A model generated the notes under the pieces. The model was not told the origin of the DNA and ran no database searches. It saw only the letters and a program-made list of their open reading frames with translations. From contig NC_080044.1 of the NCBI RefSeq assembly GCF_012489685.1, positions 68,620,732 to 68,684,731 on the forward strand: a DNA stretch of 64,000 nt, given 5' to 3'. This document shows positions 1 through 12,779 of this stretch, one piece after another; the stretch's first letter is position 1; every line of letters begins with the position of its first letter. Made by a program: the position numbers and the translations under genes. The stretch comes from Lotus japonicus. Taxonomy: Eukaryota; Streptophyta; Magnoliopsida; Fabales; Fabaceae.

Positions 1-1310
1 ATTTTAAATTTTAAACTCAAATCTCAATTTTTTTTTTACAATTTTTAAAAAAGGAAATTCATTAACTTAAATTGAATATTGACTCATTAATCAATGAGAT
101 CATTCTATAAATTATATTTATTTCTTAAAAAATTAAAAGAAACCTAATTAATTATTATGAATGAATTTACAAATGATTTAGGGTGGAAAGAAAAGCGTAT
201 TCTGTGTCTGAGCAAAATAATTTAAAATTCGAGTGAAAAATTGGATCAAATTACTTTTATTTGGTACCCATTTTAAATTTCAAACTCAAATCGCAAAATT
301 ATTTTTTACAATTTTAAAAATAATAAATTAATTAAATAAAATTAAATATTCGCTCCTTAATCTATGAGATCATTCCATTATTTACCTTTTTCCTAAAAAA
401 GGTAAAAGAAACCCCGATAATTATTATGAAAGGAAAAATCAAAATCTACTCATTAAAACGGAACTGACTCTTTTTTTCATCATTCCACTCCGAAATTTCA
501 TGTTGCCCAATTAGAATGTTTTTTTTTTCTAAATTGATTATTCATTTCCTTTTTACTTAAAAAACGGATTTGCCTTAATTATACTCATAACTAACTAAAT
601 CTGATTTTGCTTAAGAAAGTTGATTATGTACTGCACTCATTAAATTCAATATTTATTTTCTTTTTTCATTAAAACTAAAGGATTAAGCATTTACATTTTT
701 TTTAATATCACACCATAAATTTTGACGCAAGTACTATTATTCACAACCAATTTTCAATTTCAAATTTCAAACTCAAATTTCAATATTAAATTGAATATCC
801 ACACCGTAATCTATGGAATTATTCTAAATTTTATATTTATTACATAAAAAAGTTAAAGAAACTCCATTAATTATTATTAAAGGAGAAATCAAATTTATTC
901 ACTAAAACAGAATTGACATTTTTTAATTTATTTTACCTTGAAATTAAATGTATCCCAATCAAAATGATTTTTTTAAAATTGATTATTCATTTCCTTTTCA
1001 TTAAATAAACGGATTTCTCTTATTTATATTGATCACAAACTAAATCTGATTTTGCATAAGAAAGTTAATATCTACCCATTATATTTATTATTGATTTGCT
1101 TATTTTTAAAAAAAAAAATGTATCAAGTGTTTTAAAATCTGACTGAAAATTAGGCTCCAATTACTATTATTTAGTACTCAATTAAAATTTCAAACTCAAA
1201 TCTCAATTTTTGTTTACATTTTATAAAAAAAGAACTCCATTAACTTAAATATAATATTATGACCTAAAAAATTCTATATGACCTAAAAAATATAATATTC
1301 ACACCATAAT
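1..1310. repeat. Degenerate long tandem repeat, about 450-470 bp unit
   Basis: Four diverged copies of one AT-rich unit follow each other, starting near 1, 260, 745 and 1170. Recurring landmarks are a block reading like 'tttcaaactcaaatctcaa', then 'gagatcattc', then 'taattattat', then 'gattattcatttcc' and 'aaatctgattttgc'. The first copy is cut by the window edge and the last is truncated. No coding potential is seen. It probably belongs to the body of the Helitron-like element that appears to begin near 2948 on the minus strand. Confidence 0.55.
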
Positions 1311-1319
1311 CTAAACACA

Positions 1320-2948
1320 AAACAGTATATAACTCAAAGTGCACAAATAAATAAATAAATTACAACATAAAACGACAATCTTTGCTAAGTTGGAAGAAGA
1401 TGCATCAGCCTTTAATCTAGAAGTAGTTGTCATGAACGGATCTGAACTATCCTGAAATAAGAGTAAAAATTGAAATTCACAATACATAACTATCTATAGT
1501 GATAGCATGTGCATATATAATAGTATTTAATTTTATTTTAACTTACATCACTTAATACTAATTATGTAAGCCGCAACTGTTCAACACTGTCATCATCAAC
1601 CAAAATCTGTGAACACCAAAAGAAAAAGAGTATAACCAAATTGTAACATGCTAAACATTAAATCAAGCAGCAAGGTCAGTAGATGAAGATTCATGCCTAA
1701 AATGTAAAGATGTATATGTTTCCTGAGTTATATGTTTCAATATGCTTTGCTCAAAATAAATGTGAATCAAAAAATTCATAAGGCTTACCTCTCCTTCCTC
1801 GTATCTCTTCTTTGGTTTTTAATTGTAGAACAAAACTCAACCAAGCCACTATGGAAAAACAAACAAAAAAATTCAGCAAAATCTAACAGAAAGTAGGAAG
1901 AGGGCAAAAACCTCACTTGTTGTATTCACTCTTGAAGAATCTTTCATATAAGCTAACCATCCCCAATTCCAATTCGCAATAAAAGTCCCATGGTGATGAG
2001 GCCTATGAAATTACAGAAGGAAAAGTAGAAAAACATCACTCCAATCAAAATCATTTCAATAAATCACACACGTTGCAGATCATTTCATAATGTTCATAGA
2101 AATGTAACTATACCCTTATGATATGACAAGAAACTGGTTGAATCAGAAGCAATACCTGAACTTTTTTTGCTTTTTCAACATTTGCTTCTCAATTTCCCAG
2201 TCATCACAACAATAGTTATTTCAAAGCTCTTAGATGATGGTTAAATAATGGAATGATAGAGGAGAAGAATTACATAAGAGAGTTTATATAGATGAAAACA
2301 ATTAGGGTTTATGTTGTTTGCACGTGAAAAAAGGAAGGAGAATATTGTTCCAAAAAGAATATTCAAAATTTGAATTTATAGGTTGTCAAAATTTTAAAAT
2401 TTGAATCTTGATTTCAAAAACGTACTTTTTGAAAGGTTAGCAAAATCAGTTTTAATCACATAAAAAAAAAACAAAATACGTATAACAAAAGTGAGAAAGT
2501 TTTTGTTTTTAAGCCTTATGTATGAATTAAACATCTATTAATGTGATTTTGAATGATTATTCCATAGGTAGTCAATGATGGGTGATGACTTTTGTTACAG
2601 CATTAATGGAGAGTTTAAAAAAAATTAAACAACAATTAATAGTATTTTGAATGACTATTCCATAAGTAGTTAATGATGGGTGATGACTTTTGATTCAGCA
2701 TAAATGGACAGTTAAAAAAAATTAATCAACAATTAATGAGATTTTTTATGATTATTCAATAGATTGTCAATGATGAGCCACAAAACCAAAATTAAGGAGA
2801 AATTGTCTCACCATAAATTTGTCAGAATAATTTAGAGCTTGACACTTGTCAGCTAATGAGGGAGGGTGGATAAGAGTGAGCCTAGGAGTGCCAACTCATC
2901 TAAGTGGGTCTCACAGAGTTCTTCTTTTCTATAGTATATAGATATAGA
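1320..2948 (-). mobile_element. Probable Helitron, 5' portion, with exon-like pieces
   Basis: Read on the minus strand, the sequence from about 2948 starts A|TCTATATCTATATAC, the usual TC start of a plant Helitron after a host A. Promoter-like sequence and short open stretches bounded by splice-like sites follow, for example a stretch near 1920-2005 containing HHHGTFIANWNW and one near 1370-1455 containing TTTSRLKADASSSN. I do not recognise these products. The 3' hairpin and CTAG terminus were not found, so the element either runs off the left edge or has lost its end. The call rests mainly on the terminus and on two better-defined Helitrons elsewhere in the window. Confidence 0.35.
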
Positions 2949-4600
2949 TTTCTTTCATTTTGATCATATCACATCACATATTACAAATATCAAGTATCAT
3001 TTTTCTAAATATATTTTATCATTGTGTAATTTATGATCGTGTTCGAATGAAATTCTTTTGTTTTATAGTTACCAAACACAATAGAAAACATTTTGTTAAA
3101 ACAAAAAGCAATTTACTAACAAGAATCAAAAGATTGAGAACAGGAAAGAGTTATAGTTCAACCCACCGACCAATAGTCAAAACAATTTTATTCAACAAAA
3201 TGGAGCCATTTTCCAAGCTTCACCATGATGGAGTAGAAAGGCACCCCACATGTCCACTTTCAACACCAATCAAAGCCTCCCCTGTTTTTTTTGTTTTTTC
3301 TGGATAAAAGACCACAATACACCTATATCCTAATTTTATCCACCTTAATCGCTACCATCACATCCATAATCATAACCAACATCATATCACCCACAATAAC
3401 AAGAGCATTAGTCTCCACGAGACTAAAAAACCAAAATACCACCATTCTTATGGGGTTGTCTACCCATAAAAAAATAAACCAAAAACCATGAACCCAACTC
3501 ATCCTATCACCAGTTTCTTCTCTATAAGCACAGCCAAAACCACCACCAACCCATGCTCCAAAACCAACAAGCTCTCCCCCAACTTGAACTACTGAGATTA
3601 CTTGTGAACCCACCTAGATCTGTACCAAGCTTCTCAGCCTAGCCAGACACATATCCTTTTACACACTCCTACCCAAAGCACTCTCCACCAGTTAATCCTC
3701 TGCTATTTTCTCGGCCCACTAAGTATTGTTATGTTCTGTTTTGTTGGGTTACCAATGTTGAAGTAGTTTGTAGTTCAGTTTATATTGTTGGGTTACCACT
3801 ATCTATCTATCTACAAATACATATCTGACAACATAAATAGAGAAAAACCAAATTTCCAACAATGTATGTACATTAGAAAAAGCTCAAATTCATAAACTGA
3901 AACAAGTTTCAAAGAAGAGAACGCCAGAGAGCAACTCAACACATATATGGATAAAAACAGCAAAAACAGAATAACACCACAGGGTGCGCATCAGCAACCA
4001 GCCCCAGCTAGACAATACATGAAGCCAAAGGTCCCAAGGCCACGGAGAGCAGGGCCAGACCTATCACCGATTCAGGGGCTTCCAACAAGCATCGAAATCA
4101 GCAACAGAGAACCATCTAAACGAACTCTACCTTTCGCCACTACTGGCACCAGGAGTTTCCCATCCCCAAACAAAGCTTTGGATTCAAAAACCATTCATAT
4201 AAGGAGCAAATGAAGTCCTTTTTCTTGCATTTGAACCATTACCAGGATCTGAAAATTATAACCTCAATCACTTTGCATTTGAACCATTACCAGGATCTGA
4301 AAATTATAACCTCAATCACTTTGTCAACAAATACTACGTGCAATCAAAACCTTTGGATCCGAGGACTAACTCTAATTTTATGCTTCCCGAGAAGATATGT
4401 TAACTAAGCAAGTGAAACAAAATTAAAGGGTCTCTTTCCGGCTAATTTTTCTATATTTAATTTTTAGAGGACAGCTAATTAGTACAACACCATCACACAA
4501 TAAAATTTCTCAATTGATTTTAGGCCCATTATATTAACTTCTGATTTCGAGAAATAAAAAAAGATTGCGTCGTTGATTCTCCTTCCAACTGTAACAAGTG
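2949..4600. other. Intergenic, no gene recognised
   Basis: Open frames of 65-115 codons occur here, but several lack an ATG start and none has a recognisable domain. The only clear structure is the short tandem duplication at 4225-4320. Confidence 0.5.
4225..4320. repeat. 48-bp perfect tandem duplication
   Basis: Two identical 48-bp units are directly adjacent; each contains 'gaaccattaccaggatctg'. The unit is a multiple of three, so an open frame across it repeats 16 residues, but that frame has no other coding support. Confidence 0.85.
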
Positions 4601-4601
4601 T

Positions 4602-4613
4602 TCCTATATATAC
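4602..4613 (+). promoter_or_regulatory. TATA box of the CKX pseudogene
   Basis: The sequence CCTATATATACA lies about 60 bp before the ATG at 4671. This spacing fits a short plant 5' leader. The ancestral promoter therefore looks preserved although the gene is broken. Confidence 0.6.
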
Positions 4614-5008
4614 AGAACTAGATATTCAGAGTTGATAAGTCATTACTGATTACTACTAACTCAAAAGGCAATGTTGGGTTACCAAATTAACCCCTTTTCT
4701 CTCCTAAAAATAGCAAGGCCGAAAGTTTTGATTCTACTATGGCTAAACATCATAGTGCTCACACATGCTGCACTATCACCATACCCATGGTCGCCACCCA
4801 AAGACATAGCCAACAAGTTCAGCCGTGACCCTGCAACCCTTTCACAAGTCTCTTCTGATTATGGTCTTATATTTCACAGAAACTCCTCTGCAGTTTTCAC
4901 CCCAACGTCCATTACCGACATTTCCAAATTGATAAAATTCTCAAACTCTCTTTCATGTCCTTTCACTATAGCCCCGAGAGGGCAAGGCCATTCGGCTTAT
5001 GGCCAAGC

Positions 5009-5699
5009 TGTTCTAAAAATGAATAGGCTTGATCGTGATGAAATCACTTTCCTTAAAGTATTTCAAGCACTCTCTGAATTCGTCTTAGAGTTTGGATGCA
5101 AGAATACCGAGGATAATCAGCATTGCTTCGAGTTTGCACAAGACTAATGAAAACTCGAAATGAAGGGAAGTGGTTTTCTGGAAAACAGAGGATATGATTG
5201 TGTGTCTTAAATTCTGAACATGCACTATATTTATAGGCCAAAACAGAACAATTTATAAGGTTGCAACCCTTCATGAATTGTGTCTGTTACCAACAGATGT
5301 GTCTGTTACCAACAGTTGCAAAATTCAAATTCAAAAACGAGCAAAACAAACAGACGTTACGGCAACTACGTTGCCATCGCCGTCGATGCATCGTGCTCAA
5401 GTGACGTGCCGTCTACAAGCCGCCACTAGCGCCTCTACGCCCACGCCGGTGGCGACACCGGCGAGGGGTGGTGTGAGTGGAACATGTGACATAAAAGTTT
5501 GGGACCACCAAACCATGCACATGTGGCACTATATCCTCTCTTTGTCTCTTTGTTGAATGGTTGGCATTTAATGATATATAAATGCTTTGAAAAGTTGCTC
5601 CACTTTCTATGTGGGACTTCATTCAAATCCATTCAATGCAACACATTTGTCATTTTGGAACACTATGTAATTATTACTCCTTGAGTAATTATTACAACA
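5009..5699 (-). repeat. 3' LTR of the copia element
   Basis: This is the 3' LTR in element orientation. Compared with the other LTR it carries an extra 18-bp tandem copy near 5282-5317 (a duplicated 'tgtctgttaccaacag' unit) and small indels in the GC-rich stretch around 5370-5465. The LTR contains a TATA-like CTATAAATATAG, read on the minus strand near 5225-5240. Confidence 0.93.
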
Positions 5700-5711
5700 A
5701 TCCCCCACTTG
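5700..5711 (-). other. Polypurine tract of the copia element
   Basis: On the minus strand the sequence CAAGTGGGGGAT lies immediately before the 3' LTR. This is the expected position and composition for the primer of plus-strand DNA synthesis. Confidence 0.85.
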
Positions 5712-6236
5712 TTACATAAATGACAATGCCTATTCCAGAAATAGAAACACCTGAGTGTTAATACAGTTTAGTATCTTTCGATTTGAACTAAACCTTAGTA
5801 AATATTGTGCAGAGTATAATCAGAATATTAGGTAGCTGTGCTTTGAACCTATATTCCTAATGATCATACCGGCATAAAAATACACACACTCGTTTGTGAT
5901 CCTTCACCTACATTTTCCTCGCCTAGCACTTTTTATGGCCATGTGCTTTCCTGTTTTCGTGAATTTTTATGAGAGAAACTCCAACTCTCATTTGAGACGG
6001 CACCATCTCGAAATTCATATAGGTGAAGTTCATATCGTATGTGATTTTCGCAAAACCACATATTTCGATCATGAAGTTCATTAAGAGTATATTGATACTC
6101 AACCCTCAATATCTAATAGTCAACATTGTTGCTTAATGTTGCATTGTCATCCAAATTAAAGATTTGTTGTTACCCATTGAATCTTAGGTTAAGGTTTCCT
6201 TAACTTCAGATTGGGTTGCTACCGTTGTTGGAACTC

Positions 6237-8935
6237 TTACTCAAGGAGTTTTAATCCCATACCTCTCGAGGTATTCTTTACTAAATCTCTGGCCAGTGGC
6301 TTAGTAAAAGGATCTGCTAGATTATAGCTTGTTCGTATATAAGTCAGTGAGATAATTCCATCTTTAATCATCTTTCTCACAAGAGAATGTCTCAGACCTA
6401 TGTGTCTAGATTTCCCATTATATATACTTCACTGTATGCTCTGGCTAGGGTGGCTTGACTATCACAATGTATCAACACTTTTGAAACATTTTCTTTAGCC
6501 AATGGAATTTCCAATAGGAGATCTCTTAGCCATTCAGCTTCTTGTCCTGCAGAAGCTAGAGCCACGAATTCTGATTCCATGGTGGAGAGGGTAATACACG
6601 TCTGTTTCTTGCTCTTCCAAGAAATTGCTCCTCCAGCCAATATGAATATCCTCCCAGTGGTGGATTTATGATTTCCAGCACTCGATATCCAACTAGCATC
6701 GGTATATCCTTCTAGTATTGCTGGAAACCTGTCATAATGAAGTCCAAGATCTTTGATTTTTGAAAGATAACCAAATATCCTTGTAACTTCCTTCCAATGC
6801 TCACCATTTGGATTGCTAGTGTATCTACTCATCTTACCAACAGATAATGCAATGTCGGGTCTGGTGCATTGCATTAGATACATTAGACATCCAATAGCGC
6901 TTGCATATTCCAACTGGGCCACTGCCATTCCTTTATTCTTTTCAAGTTTGACGCTAGGATCAAAGGGAGTATTTACTTCCTTAAATCGTAGGTGTTTGAA
7001 CTTATCTAACATTTTCTCAATGTAATGTATTTGACTAAGTTCTTAACCCCCACTATTTCTTTTAACTTTAATCCCTAAAATGGTATCAACTTGTCCAAGA
7101 TCTTTCATCTTGAAAGAGGACTTTAGAAAATTCTTTGTTTCTAGAATTCCATCCATGGTATTGCTCATAATCAACATATCATCCACATAAAGACAAAGAA
7201 ATATTGCAGTATCGTTCTGCACCTTTGTGTATAGACATTTGTCACAAGAATTCGAAATGAATCCATTTGAAATTATGACCGAGTCAAATTTCTGATGCCC
7301 CTGTTTTGGCGCCTGTTTTAGGTCATATAAAGATTTTACTAGTTTGCACACTTTCTGTTCATTTCCAAGAAGTATGTAACCCTCTGGTTGTTCCATGTTA
7401 ATTTCCTCATCTAGATCTCCATTTAAAAATGCAGTTTTAACATCCATTTGATGTACTGCAAGATCATTTATTGAGGCTAATGCAAACAATACTCTAATTG
7501 TGGTTGTTCTTGCAACTGGTGCATATGTGTCAAAGTAATCAATACCTTCTTTTTGTCTAAATCCTTTGGCTACTAATCTAGCCTTAATTATAGGTGTTTA
7601 ATGTTCCATCAGTATGAAACTTTTTCCTAAACACCCATTTACATCCAATAGGTCTTGAACCTTTTGGAAGATCAACTAGTTCCCAGGTTTGATTAGACAA
7701 GATTGAATCCATTTCATCTCGGATTGCATCTTTCCAAAAAGAGGAATCCCTTGAAGCCATGACTTCCTTATATGTTTTAGGATCATCCTCTAATTGTAGA
7801 ATAATAGAAATTTTATGCACATCATTCTTACAATTACCTTCAACAAGGTAAAAGGAAATGAGTTGAGAATCAATTTCATCTGAACCTAAGTTCTTAGTCT
7901 TTCGAATTCTCTTACTTTTTCTAGGTTCAGGTTGTATTTCTAGAACTTCTTGAGAATCTATATCTCGAGATTCCTCATTAGTGTGCGTTTCATAGTCTTT
8001 ATTCTTTATTATAAGATTTTCAAAGAATTCCACATCTCTGGATTCGACTATGACATTAGACTCAAGATTTAGAAGTCTATATGCCTTACTGTTTGTGGCA
8101 TATCCGATGAACGCACATCTAATTCCACAGGGACCCAATTTTGTTATCTTTGGATCCATAATTTTGTAATATGCTACGCACCCCCACACTCTAAAATAAC
8201 CGATATTGGGTGATCTACCCTTCCATATTTCGTATGGAGATATTCCGGTCATTTTTAGGGGTATCCGGTTCATAATATGACATGCGGATAAAAGTGTCTC
8301 GCCCCATAAATTAAATGATAATTCAGAATGCATTAGCATGCAGTTTATCATTTCTTGATAGGTTCGATTCTTTCTTTCAGCGAGACCATTTTGTTGTGGT
8401 GTACGCGGTGCAGAACATTCATGTATAATGTCATGTTCTTCACAAAAAGAATCGAATTCTGTAGAGAAATATTCTCCACCCATATCACTTCTTAAAACTT
8501 TGATAGTTTTATTTAATTGATTTTCTACTTCTGCTTTGTATGATTTAAAGGCACTGAAAGCATCATCTTTATGCTTCAATAGGTAAACATGAGTGTACCT
8601 ATAACAATCGTCTATGAATGTTATGAAATATCTATTTCCCCCACGGGTTAGCATGCCATTAAATTCACATAAGTCAGAATGTACAAGATCAAGTAAATTA
8701 GATTTTTCTTTCAACACTTTTGAAAGGTTTCTTGATCATTTTAGATTTAACACATATTTCGCATTTTTCAAAATCATGAATGTTACATGAGATTAATTTG
8801 GATTTAATTAGTCTATTCATAGTACTAATACCAATATGTGCTAATCTAGAATGTCATAAGAAAACAGAATCAATCATATAAGCAGAATTGAAAACTTTAT
8901 TAATAATGTTATCAATAGTACATAATTTAATTACA
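6237..8935 (-). pseudogene. Copia pol: gag-pre-integrase, integrase, RT, RNase H (frameshifted)
   Basis: On the minus strand the region starts with a gag-pre-integrase zinc block (about 8700-8935, with HSRLAHIG and CEICVKSK). The integrase core is at about 8350-8700, with the D of HSDLC, the D of LRSDMGGEY and the E of PQQNGLAERKNR. The reverse transcriptase has its active-site block LCLYVDDML near 7180. The RNase H domain contains EGYTDASW and LSTMESEFVALA, and the tail ends at a stop at 6237-6239. Breaks seen: a frameshift near 8720, a frameshift near 7595, an in-frame TAA at 7043-7045 and a frameshift near 6420. The catalytic residues remain, but no single frame joins the domains. Confidence 0.93.
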
Positions 8936-10006
8936 AGGAACGACCTGACAACCAGGAGACTTGTTAATTAAATTCTAATAACTCCTACACTTGATATAAA
9001 AAATTTCAACAAACTTATATCAAAGAGTTAACATGTATTCATCAACATGAATATCAATTTTTAGTGTAAAAACATCAGACATGTACAATTTCACATATGA
9101 TATATATCAACATATATTCAGTTTTTACAATACATGTTAAGGATCAACACATTTTATTTAACATATATTCTTCAACTAAAATATATAGTTAAACTCAAAC
9201 GTAACAAGAGAAATAAAAAAAAAACAAAACTATTTTTTTTTCTCAACCAGACTATAATCAAATAGGTAACGTTTCTCAAACATTTCAATATTTTCAAATG
9301 TCACGATGGTTCCCAAACATCACAACCGTACGTGAACGGTCTTGTTTCTTTGATGTCTTGTGTTTAACTTTCACACAAGATGGTTCTGTTTTCTTTCAGT
9401 ATATTTTAAAATCAATGTTAAAATACAAAAGAAAGAGAGACCGAACAGTTCGACCCCAATCTCCATAAGAGTTTGAAAACAGACACCGCTGGCTAGATTA
9501 ACATGGCCCCATTTAACATGGTTCATCAACATGAAACAATGCTGAAAATTCTATTCCCTGTGTGAAATTATATCCAATGTATATCACATATACAAACTCA
9601 CAATTTCAGTACGAATGCACAGGGAATCAAACATTGATATATTTATATATCATATGACTTTCTTTTACTTGCATATGCATATATCACAACTATAAACATG
9701 AACTTCGAAGAATAACAGCGGCCAATGGGCATTCGCATGAACTAATCATCATTTGAATAAATAAAAAACTTATAATACACATTGCATGTATGGATGAAAG
9801 AAACAGGCACACATCATAACACATGCAGATCTGGTTGGATTTGAATGAGTAGAGTATGCGCATCCGCACACAAGATACACCAACTTTTTCAGAAAAAGTT
9901 TTACTCACGTATAGCGAAATATATAATTTAAACCCAAAACTCATGCTATACCAATTGAAAGTTCTATAACACTGTTCACAACACGCACAGCGGAATAAAC
10001 TTGGAT
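8936..10006 (-). other. Noncoding-looking kilobase inside the copia element
   Basis: Between the N-terminal gag piece and the gag-pre-integrase block I find neither the CCHC zinc knuckle nor the aspartic protease, only AT-rich sequence with no long frame. On the minus strand a donor-like CCGG|GTACGC ends the gag piece near 10060, and an acceptor-like pyrimidine stretch ending TTTCTTTCAG lies near 9395. The segment may therefore be an intron-like or replaced region, or a foreign insert. Confidence 0.55.
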
Positions 10007-10267
10007 CTATTTGTGTTCAAAATTATATATGTCATAAAAAAAATTGCAAATAGATTGCGTACCCGGTTGTAGTTCATCAGAATCATCATCTTGTGGTTCA
10101 GCAATTGGTGTTAGATCAGGATCTAACACATAATATATTTTCAGTGCAGTCAAGAGAAAAATTATCTTGTCTTGCCAGCGAGTGAAATTCGTTCCATCGA
10201 AGCGATCAAGTTTAACAAGATCCTGGTTCATAACTTTGATACTGGAGACAGAAGCATCGGTAGCCAT
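10007..10267 (-). pseudogene. Copia gag, N-terminal fragment
   Basis: The fragment starts with ATG at 10267, only 19 bp inside the 5' LTR boundary. It includes LVKLDRFDGTNFTRWQDK, the conserved start of copia gag (nucleocapsid-type structural protein), and an acidic DDDSDEL stretch. The frame then leaves gag homology. The rest of the capsid domain and the zinc knuckle are missing. Confidence 0.85.
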
Positions 10268-10285
10268 TTGAAATTACTTTAAGAT

Positions 10286-10957
10286 TGTTCTAAAAATGAA
10301 TAGGCTTGATCGTGATGAAATCACTTTCCTTAAAGTATTTCAAGCACTCTCTGAATTCGTCTTAGAGTTTGGATGCAAGAATACCCAGGATAATCAGCCT
10401 TGCTTCGAGTTTGCACAAGACTAATGAAAACTCGAAATGAAGGGAAGTGGTTTTCTGGAAAACAGAGGATATGATTGTGTGTCTTGAATTCTGAACATGC
10501 ACTATATTTATAGGCCAAAACAGAACAATTTATAAGGTTGCGACCCTTCATGAATTGTGTCTGTTACCAACAGTTGCAAAATTCAAATTCAAAAACGAGC
10601 AAAACAAACAGACGTTACGGCAACTGCGTTGCCGTCGCCGTCGCCGTCGATGCATCATGCTCAAGTGACGTGCCGTCTACAAGCCGCCACTAGCGCCTCT
10701 ACGCCGGTGGCGACACCGGCGAGGGGTGGTGTGAGTGGAACATGTGACATAAAAGTTTGGGACCACCAAACCATGCACATGTGGCACTATATCCTCTCTT
10801 TGTCTCTTTGTTGAATGGTTGGCATTTAATGATATATAAATGCTTTGAAAAGTTGCTCCACTTTCTATGTGGGACTTCATTCAAATCCATTCAATGCAAC
10901 ACATTTGTCATTTTGGAACACTATGTAATTATTACTCCTTAAATAATTATTACAACA
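10286..10957 (-). repeat. 5' LTR of the copia element
   Basis: In element orientation this is the 5' LTR, with promoter-like CTATAAATATAG near 10499-10512 (minus strand). The bases directly after it inside the element (ATCTTAAAGTAATTTC on the minus strand) do not match the usual initiator-Met primer site TGGTATCAGAGC. Confidence 0.93.
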
Positions 10958-11063
10958 CAAGCCATGACGCGTGGCGGGGTTGTGGTGAACATGACTGCGC
11001 TGAATGACTATAGAAATGGGAGTGGGATTGTTGTGCATCATGATAAGGAGACTCCATATGTAG

Positions 11064-11849
<786 letters not shown>

Positions 11850-11850
<1 letters not shown>

Positions 11851-12115
11851 TTAATCATCACCTCACGGCTCACGTAGAAGACGCGACAACCTATGAAGTA
11901 AACCATATTGAGAAAAGCCTAACAACATTGCATTCAAAGAAGCAATGACCCTTCTGGGCATTGAATCAAACACATGGTGTGCAACCTGCAACTGACTTCA
12001 TTACACAAGAAGTTAAGAACCACCGCAGTTTGCACTGAAACAATGGATTGAATAAAATTATTTGACAACATGGGCATGGATGATTTGTGAGTTTCAGATA
12101 TAGGGAAACATGGCA
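11850..12115 (-). pseudogene. Pentatricopeptide-repeat (PPR) gene fragment
   Basis: The minus strand translates, across changing frames, to blocks typical of plant PPR proteins, which bind organellar RNA for editing or splicing: [19 protein letters not shown], then [19 protein letters not shown] followed by GFSQYGLL. These fit two consecutive 35-residue repeats. Stops and frameshifts separate the blocks, so it is a pseudogene fragment. It directly abuts a beta-tubulin fragment on the same strand, which is not a natural gene order. Confidence 0.62.
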
Positions 12116-12124
12116 CGGGCTTTT

Positions 12125-12294
12125 CCTGAAAGGGTTTGAGCTGTATCTGACGGAACCCATGGTGCTGGGTTCGAGGTCAGTGAGGAAGGCACGCAGGATG
12201 TACCTTCTACCACAGGCTTCGTTGTAGTAGACATTGATTCGCTGAAGTTCAAGCTTGCTTGAGGAGTCACCAAACAGTCGAAAATTTCTCTCAT
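12125..12294 (-). pseudogene. Beta-tubulin N-terminal fragment
   Basis: An ATG at 12294 starts MREI, the invariant beta-tubulin N-terminus and autoregulation tetrapeptide. After an apparent deletion and a frame change, the minus strand reads [18 protein letters not shown] then [18 protein letters not shown], which matches the conserved beta-tubulin block around residues 45-75. The GGQCGNQ nucleotide-binding segment normally between them is missing. About 170 bp remain, so this is a non-functional fragment, perhaps captured by a transposon together with the adjoining PPR piece. Confidence 0.8.
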
Positions 12295-12299
12295 TTTCT

Positions 12300-12779
12300 C
12301 GGGAAAATTTGAAGAAAGTGAGGGAAAACGGAGTGGGGGAAAAGAGGCTGAGTGGGAATGGACTAATTCTAGAAGAAAAAAAAACAATATGGGCCCGTTT
12401 GTGTTTTTTTTTAATATAAACAATTATTGTTTTAAAAAACAACCACTTAAGTATGTTACTATTATTTTTTTAAGTTGTTTATTTATGCTTTTAATTGTAT
12501 CTTGTAACTCACATTTATTAGAGGAACTCCAATAGGCAGGGGTCTCACATCAAAGAGACTCTCTTCTTGGTGTTTCACACTATTGGAGCACATGGAACTT
12601 GACACGCCGGTTGGAAGAGTATCTTACTACAAAAAAATTTCTCTTAGTGCATGTTGGAAGGACTATCATTATTTTAATTTATGACATTGTATTTTTCTAA
12701 CATTTCATAAAAATTATAATTCAAATTTTCTATTTTCTATTTTTTTTTCGATACATCGGAAGACTAGACAAAAAAAACC
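12300..12779. other. Noncoding, with a small palindromic segment
   Basis: No gene is seen. Around 12530-12600 the sequence 'ctccaatag' and its complement 'ctattggag' flank about 60 bp, suggesting a small inverted-repeat element. Confidence 0.35.

Larger units (their letters stand above)
5009..10957 (-). mobile_element. Ty1/copia LTR retrotransposon, structurally complete but coding-defective
   Basis: The element is 5949 bp, lies on the minus strand and is bounded by two LTRs of 691 and 672 bp that begin TG and end CA on the plus strand. It is flanked on both sides by the 5-bp target duplication CAAGC (5004-5008 and 10958-10962). The order on the minus strand is LTR, gag start, a noncoding-looking kilobase, gag-pre-integrase, integrase core, reverse transcriptase, RNase H, polypurine tract, LTR. 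Integrase before reverse transcriptase defines the copia superfamily. The frame is broken in several places, so it could move only with proteins supplied by another copy. By eye the LTRs differ by about nine substitutions and a few small indels, which implies a fairly recent insertion. Confidence 0.95.

Noticed and set aside
3947..4407. Two consecutive frames of 88 and 65 codons
   Set aside because: No recognisable domain; the second contains a recent 48-bp duplication and no splice-linked partner.
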